Assembly (NCBI GenBank): GCA_021442155.1 | Contig: JAKCPB010000338.1 | Span: 1 to 64,000 of the forward strand | DNA length: 64,000 bases | Origin: Cymbidium sinense | Lineage: Eukaryota; Streptophyta; Magnoliopsida; Asparagales; Orchidaceae | Reading direction: 5' to 3' | Shown here: piece by piece, positions 24,605 to 35,850 of the stretch | Position numbering within the stretch: the first letter of the stretch is position 1 | Layout of the letters: each line of letters opens with the position of its first letter | Translations under genes and position numbers: made by a program | The notes under the pieces: model-generated | What the model was told of the DNA's origin: nothing | What the model saw: the letters and a program-made list of their open reading frames with translations, nothing else | Databases searched by the model: none

Positions 24605-25010
24605 GTAATTTGGCTAAGTCCACGGAGTTGAGTCATGCGGCTTAGGTTTGGATTTTGATTTGGTTTGATTTAGTTTTTATGATTTAAATGTATATTTTAT
24701 TTATATTTCAGAAGATGATTGAAAATATGATTTATTTGTGAGAAAATCAATTGATTTCGACTTGATTTTGATTAATATTTGGCTAAGTCCATGGGATAGG
24801 TCATATGGCTTAGGAAAAGTTTTGATTTAATTTGATTTAGTTTGATTTACTTTTGATCATTTGAATGTAAATTTGATTTATATTTAGGAAGATGATTGAA
24901 GATATAAATTGATTATGAGAAAATCAATTGAGTTTGGATTGATTTGGATTAAGATTTGGCTAAGTCCATAGGATAGGTCATATGGCTTAGGAAGGGTTTC
25001 AAGTTTGGAT
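24605..25010 (+). repeat. Minisatellite of about 170-177 bp in unit 1
   Basis: GGCTAAGTCCA(C/T)(A/G)G recurs at 24612, 24781 and 24958. Each copy is followed by CATATGGCTTAGG-like sequence, a TTTGATTTAGTTT stretch, a TTATATTT(C/A)(A/G)G(A/G)AGATGATTGA block and GAGAAAATCAATTGA. Unit 2 carries four to five related copies at about 32383-33070. Confidence 0.75.
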
Positions 25011-25323
25011 TTGATCATGGGCTTTAATCATTTGGTTTTGGAATTTGGTTTGGATTTAGATTTGAATTTGATGTTTGAATTGAACTTGAGGTTTGGTTTG
25101 AGAAGGTGAACATGGATTGGATTTGGGTTGTAGGGTAGGTGGACTATCTTAATCCCTAAGGCATAACCTAATCCTATGGTTAACCCTTCTAAGTGTTTAG
25201 GCTTAGGTTAAGTGTTTACCTAATTGTTAGAAGTATCTTATGAATAGGAAAGTCTTGATGTCTAGAAGACTCCTAAGTTTAAGATGGGAAGATTGAATCT
25301 GCACTCCAAAAGTGAGGTCAACA

Positions 25324-25740
25324 GGCCTTAGGCTCCATAGTATTTCCCTTAGAGATAGATGATTGGATGATTGAAGCCAAGTATCACATTATAGACATGA
25401 ATACATCTTTCAACACTTTGCTTGGGAGGCCATGCATACTTGAGAACAACATAGTTCCATCCTCTCTACATTAGTGTATGAAGTTCATGAGAGGTGGGAT
25501 CATTTATTGTGTCAAAAGAGAGCTCAAGCCTTTTCCAGTTCATGAGGTTAGCATATATGAGGATGCAGCTTACTACCTCCCTGTGGTTAAAATTTCTAAA
25601 GGGGTCTCGGAGTCACCTTTCAAATCTATTTGTGAGAAATGAAAGAGGAAATGACTCTTATAGAAATTCATCTTTTTAGGATGCCACATAATTCTACAGA
25701 TGTACTTATTCAGGTGATTGAGTATGTCATCAAGGTATAG
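25324..25740 (+). pseudogene. Gypsy protease C-terminal half and following spacer (copy 2)
   Basis: The frame from 25328 reads LGSIVFPLEIDDWMIEAKYH, then IIDMNTSFNTLLGRP at about 25388-25432 and, after a stop, CMKF(M)RGG. This is the retropepsin end: a hydrophobic-hydrophobic-G-R-P motif and the downstream Leu-His...Cys-Met-Lys-Phe block. It continues in register, in a biological sense, from the GERVL point at about 17650, so the two parts flank an insertion. The frame at 25494-25679 covers the next acidic/aromatic spacer. It is bounded on both sides by long direct repeat units. Confidence 0.75.
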
Positions 25741-27117
25741 TGTACTATCTCGAAAGATAGAAGTCACTACCCTTTAATGTACCTAATCACCTCAATAAGG
25801 ACTCCTAAGGATGATGGGTCTGCATATGTACCAGAGATTCTTCTCCTACTTTACATGGAAAAGTAAAGCAGGGTTTATTTTAAATTGAATTCATTAATTT
25901 CTCTACAAGGGCAAGCCCCATAGTTAATTACATCCTAAAGGAAGGGATCCTTTAGGAAAACTCTCGATTAAGGTAAATGACCATTATCTCAAGATTTGAA
26001 TAAGAAAGGACTATCAATCGATTGGTTTATGTTTGAAGATCAAAATGGGATTGATCAAAAGTGGGAGTTATTATCAAAGCCAAAATGAGAGATAAGTAAG
26101 AGATGCCCACAATGCTAGGAAACCTAGCGAGCATCTCAAACTATCTTATAGTTGGGCTTTACATTTTAGAAATTGATTTAGTTTGTTTGAGTTACATTTA
26201 TCATTAGAATTTTTGGACTTAGGATTCCTTAACACAAGATCAAGGAAATGCCTAAGAGGTGAGAAATTATGCTTATGGCCTACAAAGGGGATACGCAACC
26301 TCAGAACCTAAATCTATGGAGCTTCGATGAGAGTTGTAAGCACAACCTGAATCTAAGGCAAAAAGTGGGTGATTGGTTTGCCTTCACAAGAGAGGACAAA
26401 CCACCTGATAGTTTGGACTTACAATTGCTTGGGGTGGCTACACCAACTCCTCCTATGATTTTAAATACATGTAGGCAAGTCATTATGTTTATGCAAGATA
26501 GCTAGGTTATTATTATTTAGAAAGAGACTAAGTTCAAACTCACTAAAGAGACTAGATCATGTAAAGGTACATGCATCAAATGACCTAAATCTAATGAAAT
26601 TTCAAATTTCATTTTATTTTTATATTTGGACAAATATTTTGATTCAGGCTAATAGGATTTTTTATGACTAATGCATGAGAAAGAGGATTATTGGCCAAAA
26701 TTAGTGAGAAGGGAAGAGGTGAGTTTCCACCATTTCTCAAAGGGTTGCTCCTTTTATGCATTGCATTTACAAAACCTAAGCTTTATTTGAGGTTATGAGT
26801 TGTTTGATTCTAATTTGAATTGTTAATTAGGTAAAAGATTTATTTTTTCCTGCAGAGCCTAATCCACATCCAAGCCATACATAAAGCAAGGAAGAAACTA
26901 GGAAAATCATGCCACTTAATGCAAAATCTAAATAAATCAGCAATCAATTTATAAAGCAAATCGTAAAAAAGAATAAATGACCGTTGTGGTCGGGCACCAC
27001 CGCACAAACCCGAAAATATCAAATATGGGTAGCCGAGCTCTACCCTTATACAACCGGAATTACAAATGAATCAATTTACAATTTGAGCAAAGGAATTCAT
27101 TATTACGGGGGTCTTCA

Positions 27118-27205
27118 AGATTTATTCTTCCTTCTTCCTTCTTCTCATTTCTTCTTTCTTCTTCTTCTTTTCTTTCTTCTTCTTCTTTTCTTTCTTTGGT
27201 TCCTT
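27118..27205 (+). repeat. CT/CTT microsatellite
   Basis: Runs of CTTCTT, TTTCTT and CTTCTTCTTCTTTTC over about 90 bp. They create a Phe/Leu-rich open frame on + (26984-27286) and a Lys/Glu-rich one on -. Both are compositional. Unit 1 shows only a weak CTTCTTTCTTC trace near 19170. Confidence 0.85.
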
Positions 27206-30200
27206 CTTTTGAATGATTGGAAGGTGGATGCTCCAAGGCTTCACAAGGTGCATAAGATAGGATCTTATGACCAATGCTTATCCTAATCCCCATAATAATC
27301 ATTTCCAAAATCCTAATTATACAAATTTTACATGAAAAGGAAAAGTGGAAATCTAACTAACACAAAATAAAGATTAGCTAAAACATACCACACAAATCTC
27401 AAGTATATATAGACTTATCACCCCACACACATGGGTGACTAAGTCCACTTGACCTATGGATTATGCTTAGGGGTATAAAGCACTTGCAAGCAAAAGAATT
27501 TTTATTTTTATTTATGATAGCACCCCTTATGCACAATCCCCTGTAGAAAAGAATAGTTAGACTAAGCACATCTTACCATTCATTCTATGAGCATACACCT
27601 TAACATCCAATCTAAAACATATATCACAAAACAAAACATAACATCAAACCATGCATCGACCTAACCTAAGGCTAGAAGTTGTGACTTAGGCTAATGTGTG
27701 TGATTCAAATTTTCTAAGTTTGAAGAACATGTTCAACATAGAAGAGGGTTTCATTTAAGTTTTTTAAGTGTATTGGGTTGTTTTTATTTCATGTTTCAAT
27801 TTTGTTTAAGTGGATCCTACAACTAATTACTAAGTTATGAAAAGAGGGAAAGAGAAGAGAACTTCTTTCCTTCCCTAACCTAAGTAATTTCTAAAGTAGA
27901 TTCACATTTTAGTTTCATTTAGGTTAATGTTTTGATTACATCTTTTGATTAATCCTAAGTTTAGATAATACTCTAAACAAACCTATTCAAAAAGAAAGGC
28001 ATTTTAAGATTAAATAAAATGAATCAAAACTCACATAAAACATATTACTTCATTTCTTTCCCAACATATATAACATGAACATGGATGGAATCTAAGCATA
28101 TCTATACTTGCAAATGAAAGTATTTAACACACTTTATGATGCATGCTAAGTAATCAATTTAAGGAAAGTTAGTAGTTGAATATGCATGGTTTTTTTTCTT
28201 AACTAAAAGAAGGGTTTTCCTAATCCAAATTTTCACATACATACATGAAAGTAAGAAAGGCATAAGTGAGTGTAGTGTCATTATTAACCAGAGGTGTAAG
28301 GTACAAGACCTATTTAGGGCTACTTAAATCCTTGCAACCTCGAGATTGTCCAGATTAATATACCACTTTCCTTAAATACAAATATATATATAAAAGAAAT
28401 AAAATAGAAAAGGAAAATGCAAAAGTTGTTTTATGGATTCATTTTATCTTATGCAATTTATGAATGCAAGTATAGACACCCTTCTTAGGTGATAGCAAAG
28501 GAATGAATAGGGTATAAAATTAAGTAAGTGTTGGGTTCTTTTCAAATGAACCCTACATCTTACCAACTACTATTCAAAACTATGCTAACATAAGAAAGAA
28601 AGGAAACCTATACTAAGCGTGATTTTATAATCTATCACATGCAAACTTATAATTAAGGCATAAGTAGAACACTTTCAAATTTGGTATTTGACTTATGTAT
28701 TTTGAAAATAATTTGTATTTAGTAGTGATAATAGTCACTCATATTTTTTGCTTTAGCCAACACATGCAAATTTGACATAAAGTAAACAATTTCATTTTAA
28801 AATTTAAATTTCAAAATTATGAATACATGAAATCACATGGCATATAACTTAGCATGTTGGAGAAAGATTCAAAGTAATGAAAGCTTGTTAACAAACTCAC
28901 TTCACTTAAATCCTAAAGGCATTCCCACAGAATAAGAAAATTTAGAATAAATCAAAGTGAATTTCATAGTAATTTTTTTTAGTTTGAAATTTGATTTAAT
29001 TTTGAAAAGGTGAGATGAGTTTGCTGTTTGTAACCCATTACCACATGTGTTTGAAATTTTGTTTAATTTTTAGGTAATTAGATCCATTTTTATGTGTTGA
29101 TTAGGTTAAGGTATGAATTAAGTAGCTTAATTAACCCTTATCTACACCATCTTAGAAGAATCAACTAGATAATTATGAGCCAATGGGATGACATAAAACC
29201 CATAAGGAATTTAAATTTGTAATGCACCTAATAATGGAAAGGCCTAATCCAATTTGGCTCATAATTAAAAGTTAATTAAGCTAAGAGGTTTAGCTTAAGT
29301 AATTTCAAAACACCCTTTCACACATGTGGATTGGGTTTTGATTTCCTAATTGAACTTAGGCTATTAAACACCCAAGCATCTACCCAAAGTAGATTAATTA
29401 AGTTCAAACTTTTAGAATTTTTAGAAATTTATTAAGGGATAATTAATGAATTAACCCCAATTATTTCATTAAGGAGAGAAGAAGTTAGGGAATAGTTTTA
29501 GGAAAAATGCCCCAAAAATATTCCATAAATCTCCTACTCATTGGATCTAACCTTAATCAACCCTAATCATAGTTAAAATCACTAATCATATCCTAGTTTT
29601 GCTTAATTACATAAGAAGGGTAATGGAAACCATATGCAATTACTCTAATCAGCCCTCAATAAATCCCAAAAAAAAATACAGAGAAAGTCATCCCTAAAAC
29701 TTACCCAAGAAAGATTAATCGAAGCCTAAAAAAGTAATTAGAAAAATACACTTTCTAAAACACAAATTCAGAGAATAACTTAAAACTCATCCAAATTAAT
29801 TTTAAAATGTTATAAATTTTTGAAGTTATTCTTTTCTCTGAATTTTAAAATTAATTTTTGAAATTAATTATCTATCCATAAGATTTTATTTCATATTTTT
29901 TTGAATTTTTTAGAAAGAGTTATGAATTTTTGAAGTTCTCTAAGTGAATTAGGAATTAAATTAATGCATTTTATTAATCCCTAACTAATCCCTGGTTCAC
30001 TGCGACGATGGTGGGGTTAGCGCTTTACATGTCCGCATGAAGGGTCACTTAACTTGTCACCATGGATGGCGGCGTGACATACACGCTTTCTACCGTCGAT
30101 CAAAGATCGATGACGGATCCCCATATTTTACAAAGGATAAATAGATATCTAAATGTGCTAAATAATCTTAGCCGTCCATCTAAAATGCATGGATGGATGG

Positions 30201-32382
30201 TTGAGATCATCCAAGTTCTTCCCCTTGATCAACAAAGATTGTCCATGATCAAGTGGAAGATCCAAGCTAGATCTAGCATGGAATCAAACCAAATTCAACC
30301 CACACCATCTAAAGATAGAGAGCAGCAAATCCAACGGTCAAAAATTGATGGGGTAAAAATTTCTTTCACAAAGCTCCACACCACATTGAGGTTAGTGATC
30401 AAAAAATCCCATACCTCATCGGGGGTTATCATCGGTGGTCGATTCCCTTGGAGAAGCTTTGTCTGGTTAAGACAAAGCCTTGCTGAGAGTATGAGCACTT
30501 GAGGTTGAGTGGATTAATGTATGGACCAACTCCTCCTTGCTTAAGCTTCGACTTTGATCCGACTTGATCCTTCCTTGTTGTGGGAACTCCAATAGAAGCT
30601 TAGGTGCACTTGACTTAGCTCCTAGATGAAGTGTGCAAGAGCAATTGGAAGGAAAATAAGTCAGGAAGAAATTGGTTAATAGATTGAGCTCCCCTATTTT
30701 TGCACTTTGCAAAATCAAGAAATGTGGAATTCTCTTCCTCTCTAAAAAGCTTGGGAGTTTTCTTTGTTGATGATTGCTCTGAGTTCCTTAGCTTCAATTG
30801 ACAGAGGGCAAGTGAGAATTGAATTGAATTAGGGGGAGTATATCTCCCCCTTCAAGGATCAAACAGCTAGCAATGCTCTTGCCATTTTGATCCAATTGAT
30901 CATATTGGGAGGGTTGTTTGATCTATTTTGAGTGTGCACATGGTCGGTTTGATCCAAGGAGTGGATTGGCAACCTCCCATGTGCTTGAATTTGAGCTTGA
31001 GAGGGAGTTAGAAATTTTAATTTTAAGCTAAGGGGTTAGGTTTAGTATAGGTACCAAATGGGCTGATCTAAACCAATTGGGTTGGGTGCACCACTCATCA
31101 CTATGTCCCCTTGAGCTTTAGGAAAGCCTCAAGTGAATGTGAAGAGGGTATGACCAAATTACCTATGGGTTAGGCAAAAATTTGTTCTATGGCCTAAGGG
31201 TAGGATAGTCATTTTGCTATTTTATCCACATTGGACATGTTGGGTATGTGGAGAAACTAAGTTTGTCCAAGTTTCATTGAATTTGAAATCCATTTGATAG
31301 GGTTTGGCTCATGTTGACCCATTTAGGTCAAAATAGGCCAACTTGGGTCAAATTGACCAATAAGTCAAATTAGGTCAAACCAAGGGTTCGGTCAAGTTCA
31401 TATGACCTTTTGAAATGTTTTGGTGCCTTTGGTTTTATTTAATTTGGTATATATTTGATTTTGGCTCATATGACTCCATTTAGGCCAAATGGGTCAAGTT
31501 GACCTATTTGACCCATTTGACCTATTTGAGGTTGGTCAAGGGTAGGTTTAGGTTAGTCATATGGAATGGATTGGTATCTTGTTTCCAGTCAATTTGGGTT
31601 AAGTTCATTTTGCTCAACATGACCCCTTTAGGTCATGTTGGGTCTAAGTTCAATTGGCTAGTTGGGTCTGGCCAATTGAGGCTTTTGTCAAGTTCCACAA
31701 GTGATTTGGAATGGACATGACCCATTGGTTCCAATTAATTTGGCTTTTGACACATTTTGACCCTTTAGGTCGTGTTAACTCAAAGTGAGCCAATTGGGAT
31801 AGGTTAGGCTCAAATGTTGGCTTGTTCAAGTTCAAACATAGGTCATGAGTGAACTTAGATCAATGGTTTCAATCAATTTGGCCTATGGTGGAATTTTTCT
31901 ATGTAAGGTTTCTTGTTGGATTAAGTGTTGACTTGGTCAACCCTTAGGTTTGACTTGGTTTGACCCAATTTGATTGATTGATCATCCCATGATGTTGATC
32001 ATGATGAGAGGCAAATATGTGTTTGGTTCAATCCAATTTGGTTATGATCAAAATTTGCTCATAAGGGTACTTTGGTCACTTTGGGTCAAGTGAGCCTGGG
32101 GTCAAATGGCTTGGTCAAAGCTTGATTTGAAGTTGGTTGATCTTGTACATGGACTCATGATTGAAATATAAATCCATTTACAAGTGGTTTGAAGTCAAAT
32201 GGGTTTTGATCCATTTGAAAATTTCATATTCAAATGAAGAATATGAAAGGGTTTTGGGTTTTATTTTTGACTTGGGTTTTGATTGAAAGATTTTAGTTTG
32301 GATTTATATATGAGCTCATGATTGTAGGATTGATTGAACCATGAGAGAAAATCAAGGGTTTGGCTTGATTTGAAAGTGATTT

Positions 32383-33075
32383 GGCTAAGTTCAAGATTTT
32401 GACTTGAAAGGCTTATATTGAATTTTGAATGGATTTGAGTTTGATTTTTGGAATTGGTTTTGATTGTTTGAATTATATTTCATTTCTATATGTGAATATA
32501 AATGAGAATATAAATGCATCATGAGAGAATTTCAAGGATTTGAAGTGAATTAATCATGATTTAGGTTAAATCCATTAAAGGGAATTTAAAGAATTTAAGG
32601 AAATTTTAAATAGAAATTTAATTTTTGAATTGGATTTGATTGATTTATATTAATATTTCATTTATATATGAGAATATAAATTAGAATACAAATAAGTTGT
32701 AAGAAAATCCCATGAGTTTGAATAGGTTTTTAAGGGAGTTTTAAATTGGAACTTAATTTTTGGATTTGATTTCGTTGATTGATATTTATATTTCACTTAT
32801 ATATATGAATATAAATGTGAATATAAATAAGTTTTGAGAAAATCCCATGAGTTTGAATAGGTTTTGATCAAGATTTAGGTTAAATCCATTAAAAGAAATT
32901 TAAAGGATTTAAGGAAGATTTCATGAATAGATTTTGAATTTTGAATTTGATTTGATAGGTTTGAATTTATATTTCATTTATATATGCGCATATAAATGAG
33001 AATATAAATAAGGTATGTGAAAATATCAAAGGTTTGAATACGTTTGAATCATGATTTTGGTTAAGTCCTTAAGGG
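32383..33075 (+). repeat. Minisatellite of about 157-181 bp in unit 2
   Basis: The words GG(C/T)TAA(A/G)TCCATTAA and AAATCCCATGAGTTTGAATA recur with the key word at about 32383, 32564, 32878 and 33059. The 314-bp gap holds two units. They are separated by TTATATTTCA(T/C)TTATATAT stretches. It is homologous to the minisatellite at 24605-25010. Confidence 0.7.
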
Positions 33076-33451
33076 AAAATTAAGGACATAAGCAAAATTT
33101 GGACTTAGGAATTTTGATGTATTTTGATCATGGGTTTCAATCATAGATTTCAATCATGGAGTTCAATCATGGAATTGATTTGAGTTTGGAGAAAATAAAT
33201 TAATATTGATTTGGAGTTTGACTTGGAGGAAGGAAGGTGAGAAAAGGTTTAAGCTAAGGGTAGGGAAGTTTTTCTAACACCCCTAAGGCATGACCTATTG
33301 TTAGGCTAACTCTTCTAAGTCTCTAGGGCTAGGTTGGAGTATCCACCAAATCACTAGAAGTGTCTTAAGACTAAGGAAGTCTTAAAGTATAAGAGGAGTC
33401 CTATGCCTAAGATGGAGGGGTTGAGAGCTCATTCTAAAAATGAGGTCAACA

Positions 33452-34190
33452 CTCCCTCAAAATCAACAAGTCTATTCTCGCAAACTTGGCCAAAGTTTAA
33501 AAATAAAAGTAAAAAAAAAAGAAAAAGAAAGAGAAAAAGAAAAAGAAAGAGATGAGAAAATGGAAAAGAAATAAAAGGGAGTAGAAATAGAGTTAGAGGA
33601 GGACGTGGAGCCTTATATTAGATTCCACCCATATTTTATTACTCCATTCAAACATATGGGTAGGATGACCAGACCTCCACTAGGCAGATGAAGAGGGCAG
33701 TTAAGAGGCAATCCCATGGGTGGAAAACCTCTTTATTGGCCACCCAATATAAGATATGTCCCATCTACCAGGAGTACACCTGTTATCCATATAGACATAA
33801 AATCTAGTTCATAGGATGAGTCTTATATAGTTAGCACACCAACTAGCTCTTCTCAGTAGTAGATTCCTTTGGAGGTGACACTCGAGCCAGATATTGATGA
33901 ATATCGGGCTCCAAAGCAAAGCATAAGTGTATCTAAGTCTATATGGAAATAATTGTAGTTGGGAATCTTAGCTCTAACCCCACTTTCCTCACAAAAAGGT
34001 AAGTGGTTGGTAGTTAAGAAAGCCCCTAAGTCATCCACAGGTGTGAAGACTTAGAGGTTTTTTCTAGGAGCATCATCCTCAAGTCAAGAAGTTGATGTAG
34101 AACTTGAGGATGATTCACATAAAGATATAGTAAAATTACTTTTTTTGGTACTTTCCTTGTGTTCATAATTTAGCAAAGAAATGGTTAATC
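33452..34190 (+). pseudogene. Protease-RT spacer of Tat copy 2, with purine tract
   Basis: Host element sequence resumes after unit 2. 33500-33560 is an almost pure A/G tract (AAAAAGAAAGAGAAAAAG type). It is followed by a poorly conserved spacer with short readable pieces (LEPDIDEYRAPKQSISVSKS at about 33886-33945). From about 34198 it aligns with base 1 of the window (TTGGTCA...CACAAGTC...GACTA/GATTACTTC). Many stops. Confidence 0.6.
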
Positions 34191-34379
34191 CCATATACTT
34201 GGTCAAAGCACAAGTCAGATTACTTCGAAATAATATGGAAGAAAAAATGCAGAAGCAATTAATCAAGACCTGGACTAGGATTCGGTATAGTGTCTAGTCG
34301 ATGATGATGATTATTACATAGTCATCACCAATTATTTGGAATCTGATAGATATTTTTTTAAATCACACTAACTCATATG

Positions 34380-35345
34380 AGGAGCTATCTTTATAAACTT
34401 TAGATGATCCAGATGATTTTGAAGTCAAAGATGCACTGCTAGAGTTCGAAGAAGAGATCATGTCAACCATCGATGAGCTCAATGAAATAAACTTAGGAAT
34501 TGAAGAAGATCCACGCCCTACATACATCAGTCTTTGTTGAATGAAATTGAAACCAGTGACTTAGTTAGGCTATTGACTGAGTTTAAGGATAGCTTTATAG
34601 GGAGTTATGAAGAGATGCCTAGATTGGCTCCTCACGTAGTGGTCCATAAACTAACAATAGAGCCTACTGCGAACCCTATCAAGCAAGCTCCTAGAAGCAT
34701 GTGATTAGACATAGAACAACAGATCATTTATGAAGTCAAGAAATTGATCAATGTTGGCTTCATCTAAAGAGAAAAATACCCTACCTGGTTAGCCAACATC
34801 ATCCCAATTAAGAAAAATAATGACCAAATTCACATATGCATCAATTTTAGGGACTTAAATAAGGCATGTCTAAAAGATGAATTTCCACAACCAATCCCAG
34901 AGCTGATGGTGGACATTGCTTCATCTCATGCAGTCTTCTCCTTCATGGATGGCTCATCTAGATATAATCAAATAAAGATGGCTCCTAAAGATGAAAGAAA
35001 CACTACTTTTAGAACCCTAATCAGAATCTATTGCTATAAGGTCATGCCTTTTAACATTAAAAATGATTGTGCTACATACTAGGGGGCTATGACTTGAATC
35101 TTCGATGAACTTATTAATCAACAAGTTGAGTGCTATGTCAATGATCTTGTGATCAAAAGTGAAGAAAAGGAATAACATCTCTTTGATTTAAGAGTAGTTT
35201 TTGAATAGTTAAGATAATTTAACCTCAAAAAGAACCACCTGAAGTGCACAGTCGGAGTACCTTCAGAGAAATTCCTTGGGTTTATTATTAGATAGCAGGG
35301 AAACAAAATCAATCAGGAGAATATTAATGTGATATTAGAAATGCC
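34380..35345 (+). pseudogene. Gypsy reverse transcriptase, broken, YVDD changed to YVND (copy 2)
   Basis: An upstream acidic segment (LDDPDDFEVKDALLEFEEE, about 34403-34459) and EEDPRP..TYISL lead into RT. Readable blocks are FMDGSSRYNQIKMAP at about 34942-34986, TTFRTLIRIYCYKVMPF and CYVNDLVIKS at 35131-35160. The active-site box YVDD is YVND (GTC AAT GAT; N codon at 35140-35142), a substitution of a metal-binding aspartate. A GVPSEKFLGFII block follows near 35255. Frames break repeatedly; alignment with copy 1 is good throughout. Confidence 0.85.
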
Positions 35346-35384
35346 ACCCCCTAAAATTTAACTTAACTTAGATCATTTCAAGGG

Positions 35385-35850
35385 TGGTTGGCGTATCTAA
35401 GATGCTTTATATCCAATCTATCGGGAAGATGTCAGCCATTCTCAACACTTGTCAAAAAGGATGTCAAGTTTAAGTGGGATGACAAGTGTGAGCATACCTT
35501 CAAAGACATCAAGGATTACCTAGTGACACTATTAGTTCTATTAGCCCCTATCCTGAGCAAGCTACTCATACTTTACATTGCTATGTTAGATGACTCCCTT
35601 TGTGCTTTGTTGGCCCTAGCTAATGACGAAGGAAAGGAAAATGTACTCTACTACCTTAGCCATCAACTAATCCCTGCTGAGGCTAATTATCCACTCATTG
35701 AGAAGCATCGCCTAACTTTAATCTTTGTATCCTAAAAGCTATAGCACTACATGCTTCCTCATATGGTGAAATTGATCTCCAGGTTCAATCCACTATAGTA
35801 TCTCTTGAAATGGTCGATGTTATCCAGATGGTTGGCATGATGGTCCATGA
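35385..35850 (+). pseudogene. Gypsy RNase H, proximal half, cut by deletion (copy 2)
   Basis: The open piece 35388-35735 reads YLRCFISNLSGRCQPFSTLV, KWDDKCEHTFKDIKDYL, then DEGKENVLYYLSHQLIPAEA and YPLIEKHRLTLI. This is better preserved than copy 1. The reading continues weakly (HYMLPHMVKLISRFNPL) to about 35850, where it jumps to CCTATCTTTAGGG, the sequence at 4440 in copy 1. About 2.9 kb (distal RNase H, integrase, first part of the tail) is missing. Confidence 0.82.

Larger units (their letters stand above)
17745..25323 (+). repeat. Long direct repeat, unit 1 (about 7.6 kb, LTR-like)
   Basis: It begins TGTACTATCTCAAAAGATAG and ends GAGGTCAACA. It aligns in order along its whole length with unit 2 (25741-33451). 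Shared landmarks are ACATGGATGAATAAAG/ACATGGAAAAGTAAAG, GGGTAGC(T/C)GAGCTCTACC, CACATGGGT(A/G)ACTAAG, GAGCCAA(C/T)...ATGATA in the AATTAA-rich middle, the GGGTCAA-rich stretch, and AGACTCCTAAG near the end. TG...CA ends and the lack of coding sequence suggest an LTR, but there is no primer-binding site after it, no clear target-site duplication, and 7.6 kb would be extremely long. Only short spurious frames occur inside. Confidence 0.75.
25741..33451 (+). repeat. Long direct repeat, unit 2 (about 7.7 kb, LTR-like)
   Basis: It begins TGTACTATCTCGAAAGATAG and ends GAGGTCAACA, the same ends as unit 1. It is strongly diverged from unit 1, with many small indels, so the duplication is old or the insertions were independent. 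It contains a CT-rich microsatellite (27120-27205) that unit 1 lacks, and one instead of three copies of the 250-bp repeat. The longest open frame (30062-30502, 146 codons) has no recognisable domain, and the matching part of unit 1 is not open, so I do not call a gene. Confidence 0.75.

Noticed and set aside
24605..25010. CRISPR-like regularly spaced repeat
   Set aside because: The 170-bp period with conserved whole units is a tandem minisatellite in a plant retroelement context, not short repeats with unique spacers.
26984..27308. Phe/Leu-rich + frame and Lys/Glu-rich - frame
   Set aside because: Both come from the CT microsatellite at 27118-27205.
30062..30502. 146-codon open frame in long repeat unit 2
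   Set aside because: No recognisable domain; the collinear part of unit 1 (about 22240-22700) is not open, and composition matches the non-coding surroundings.
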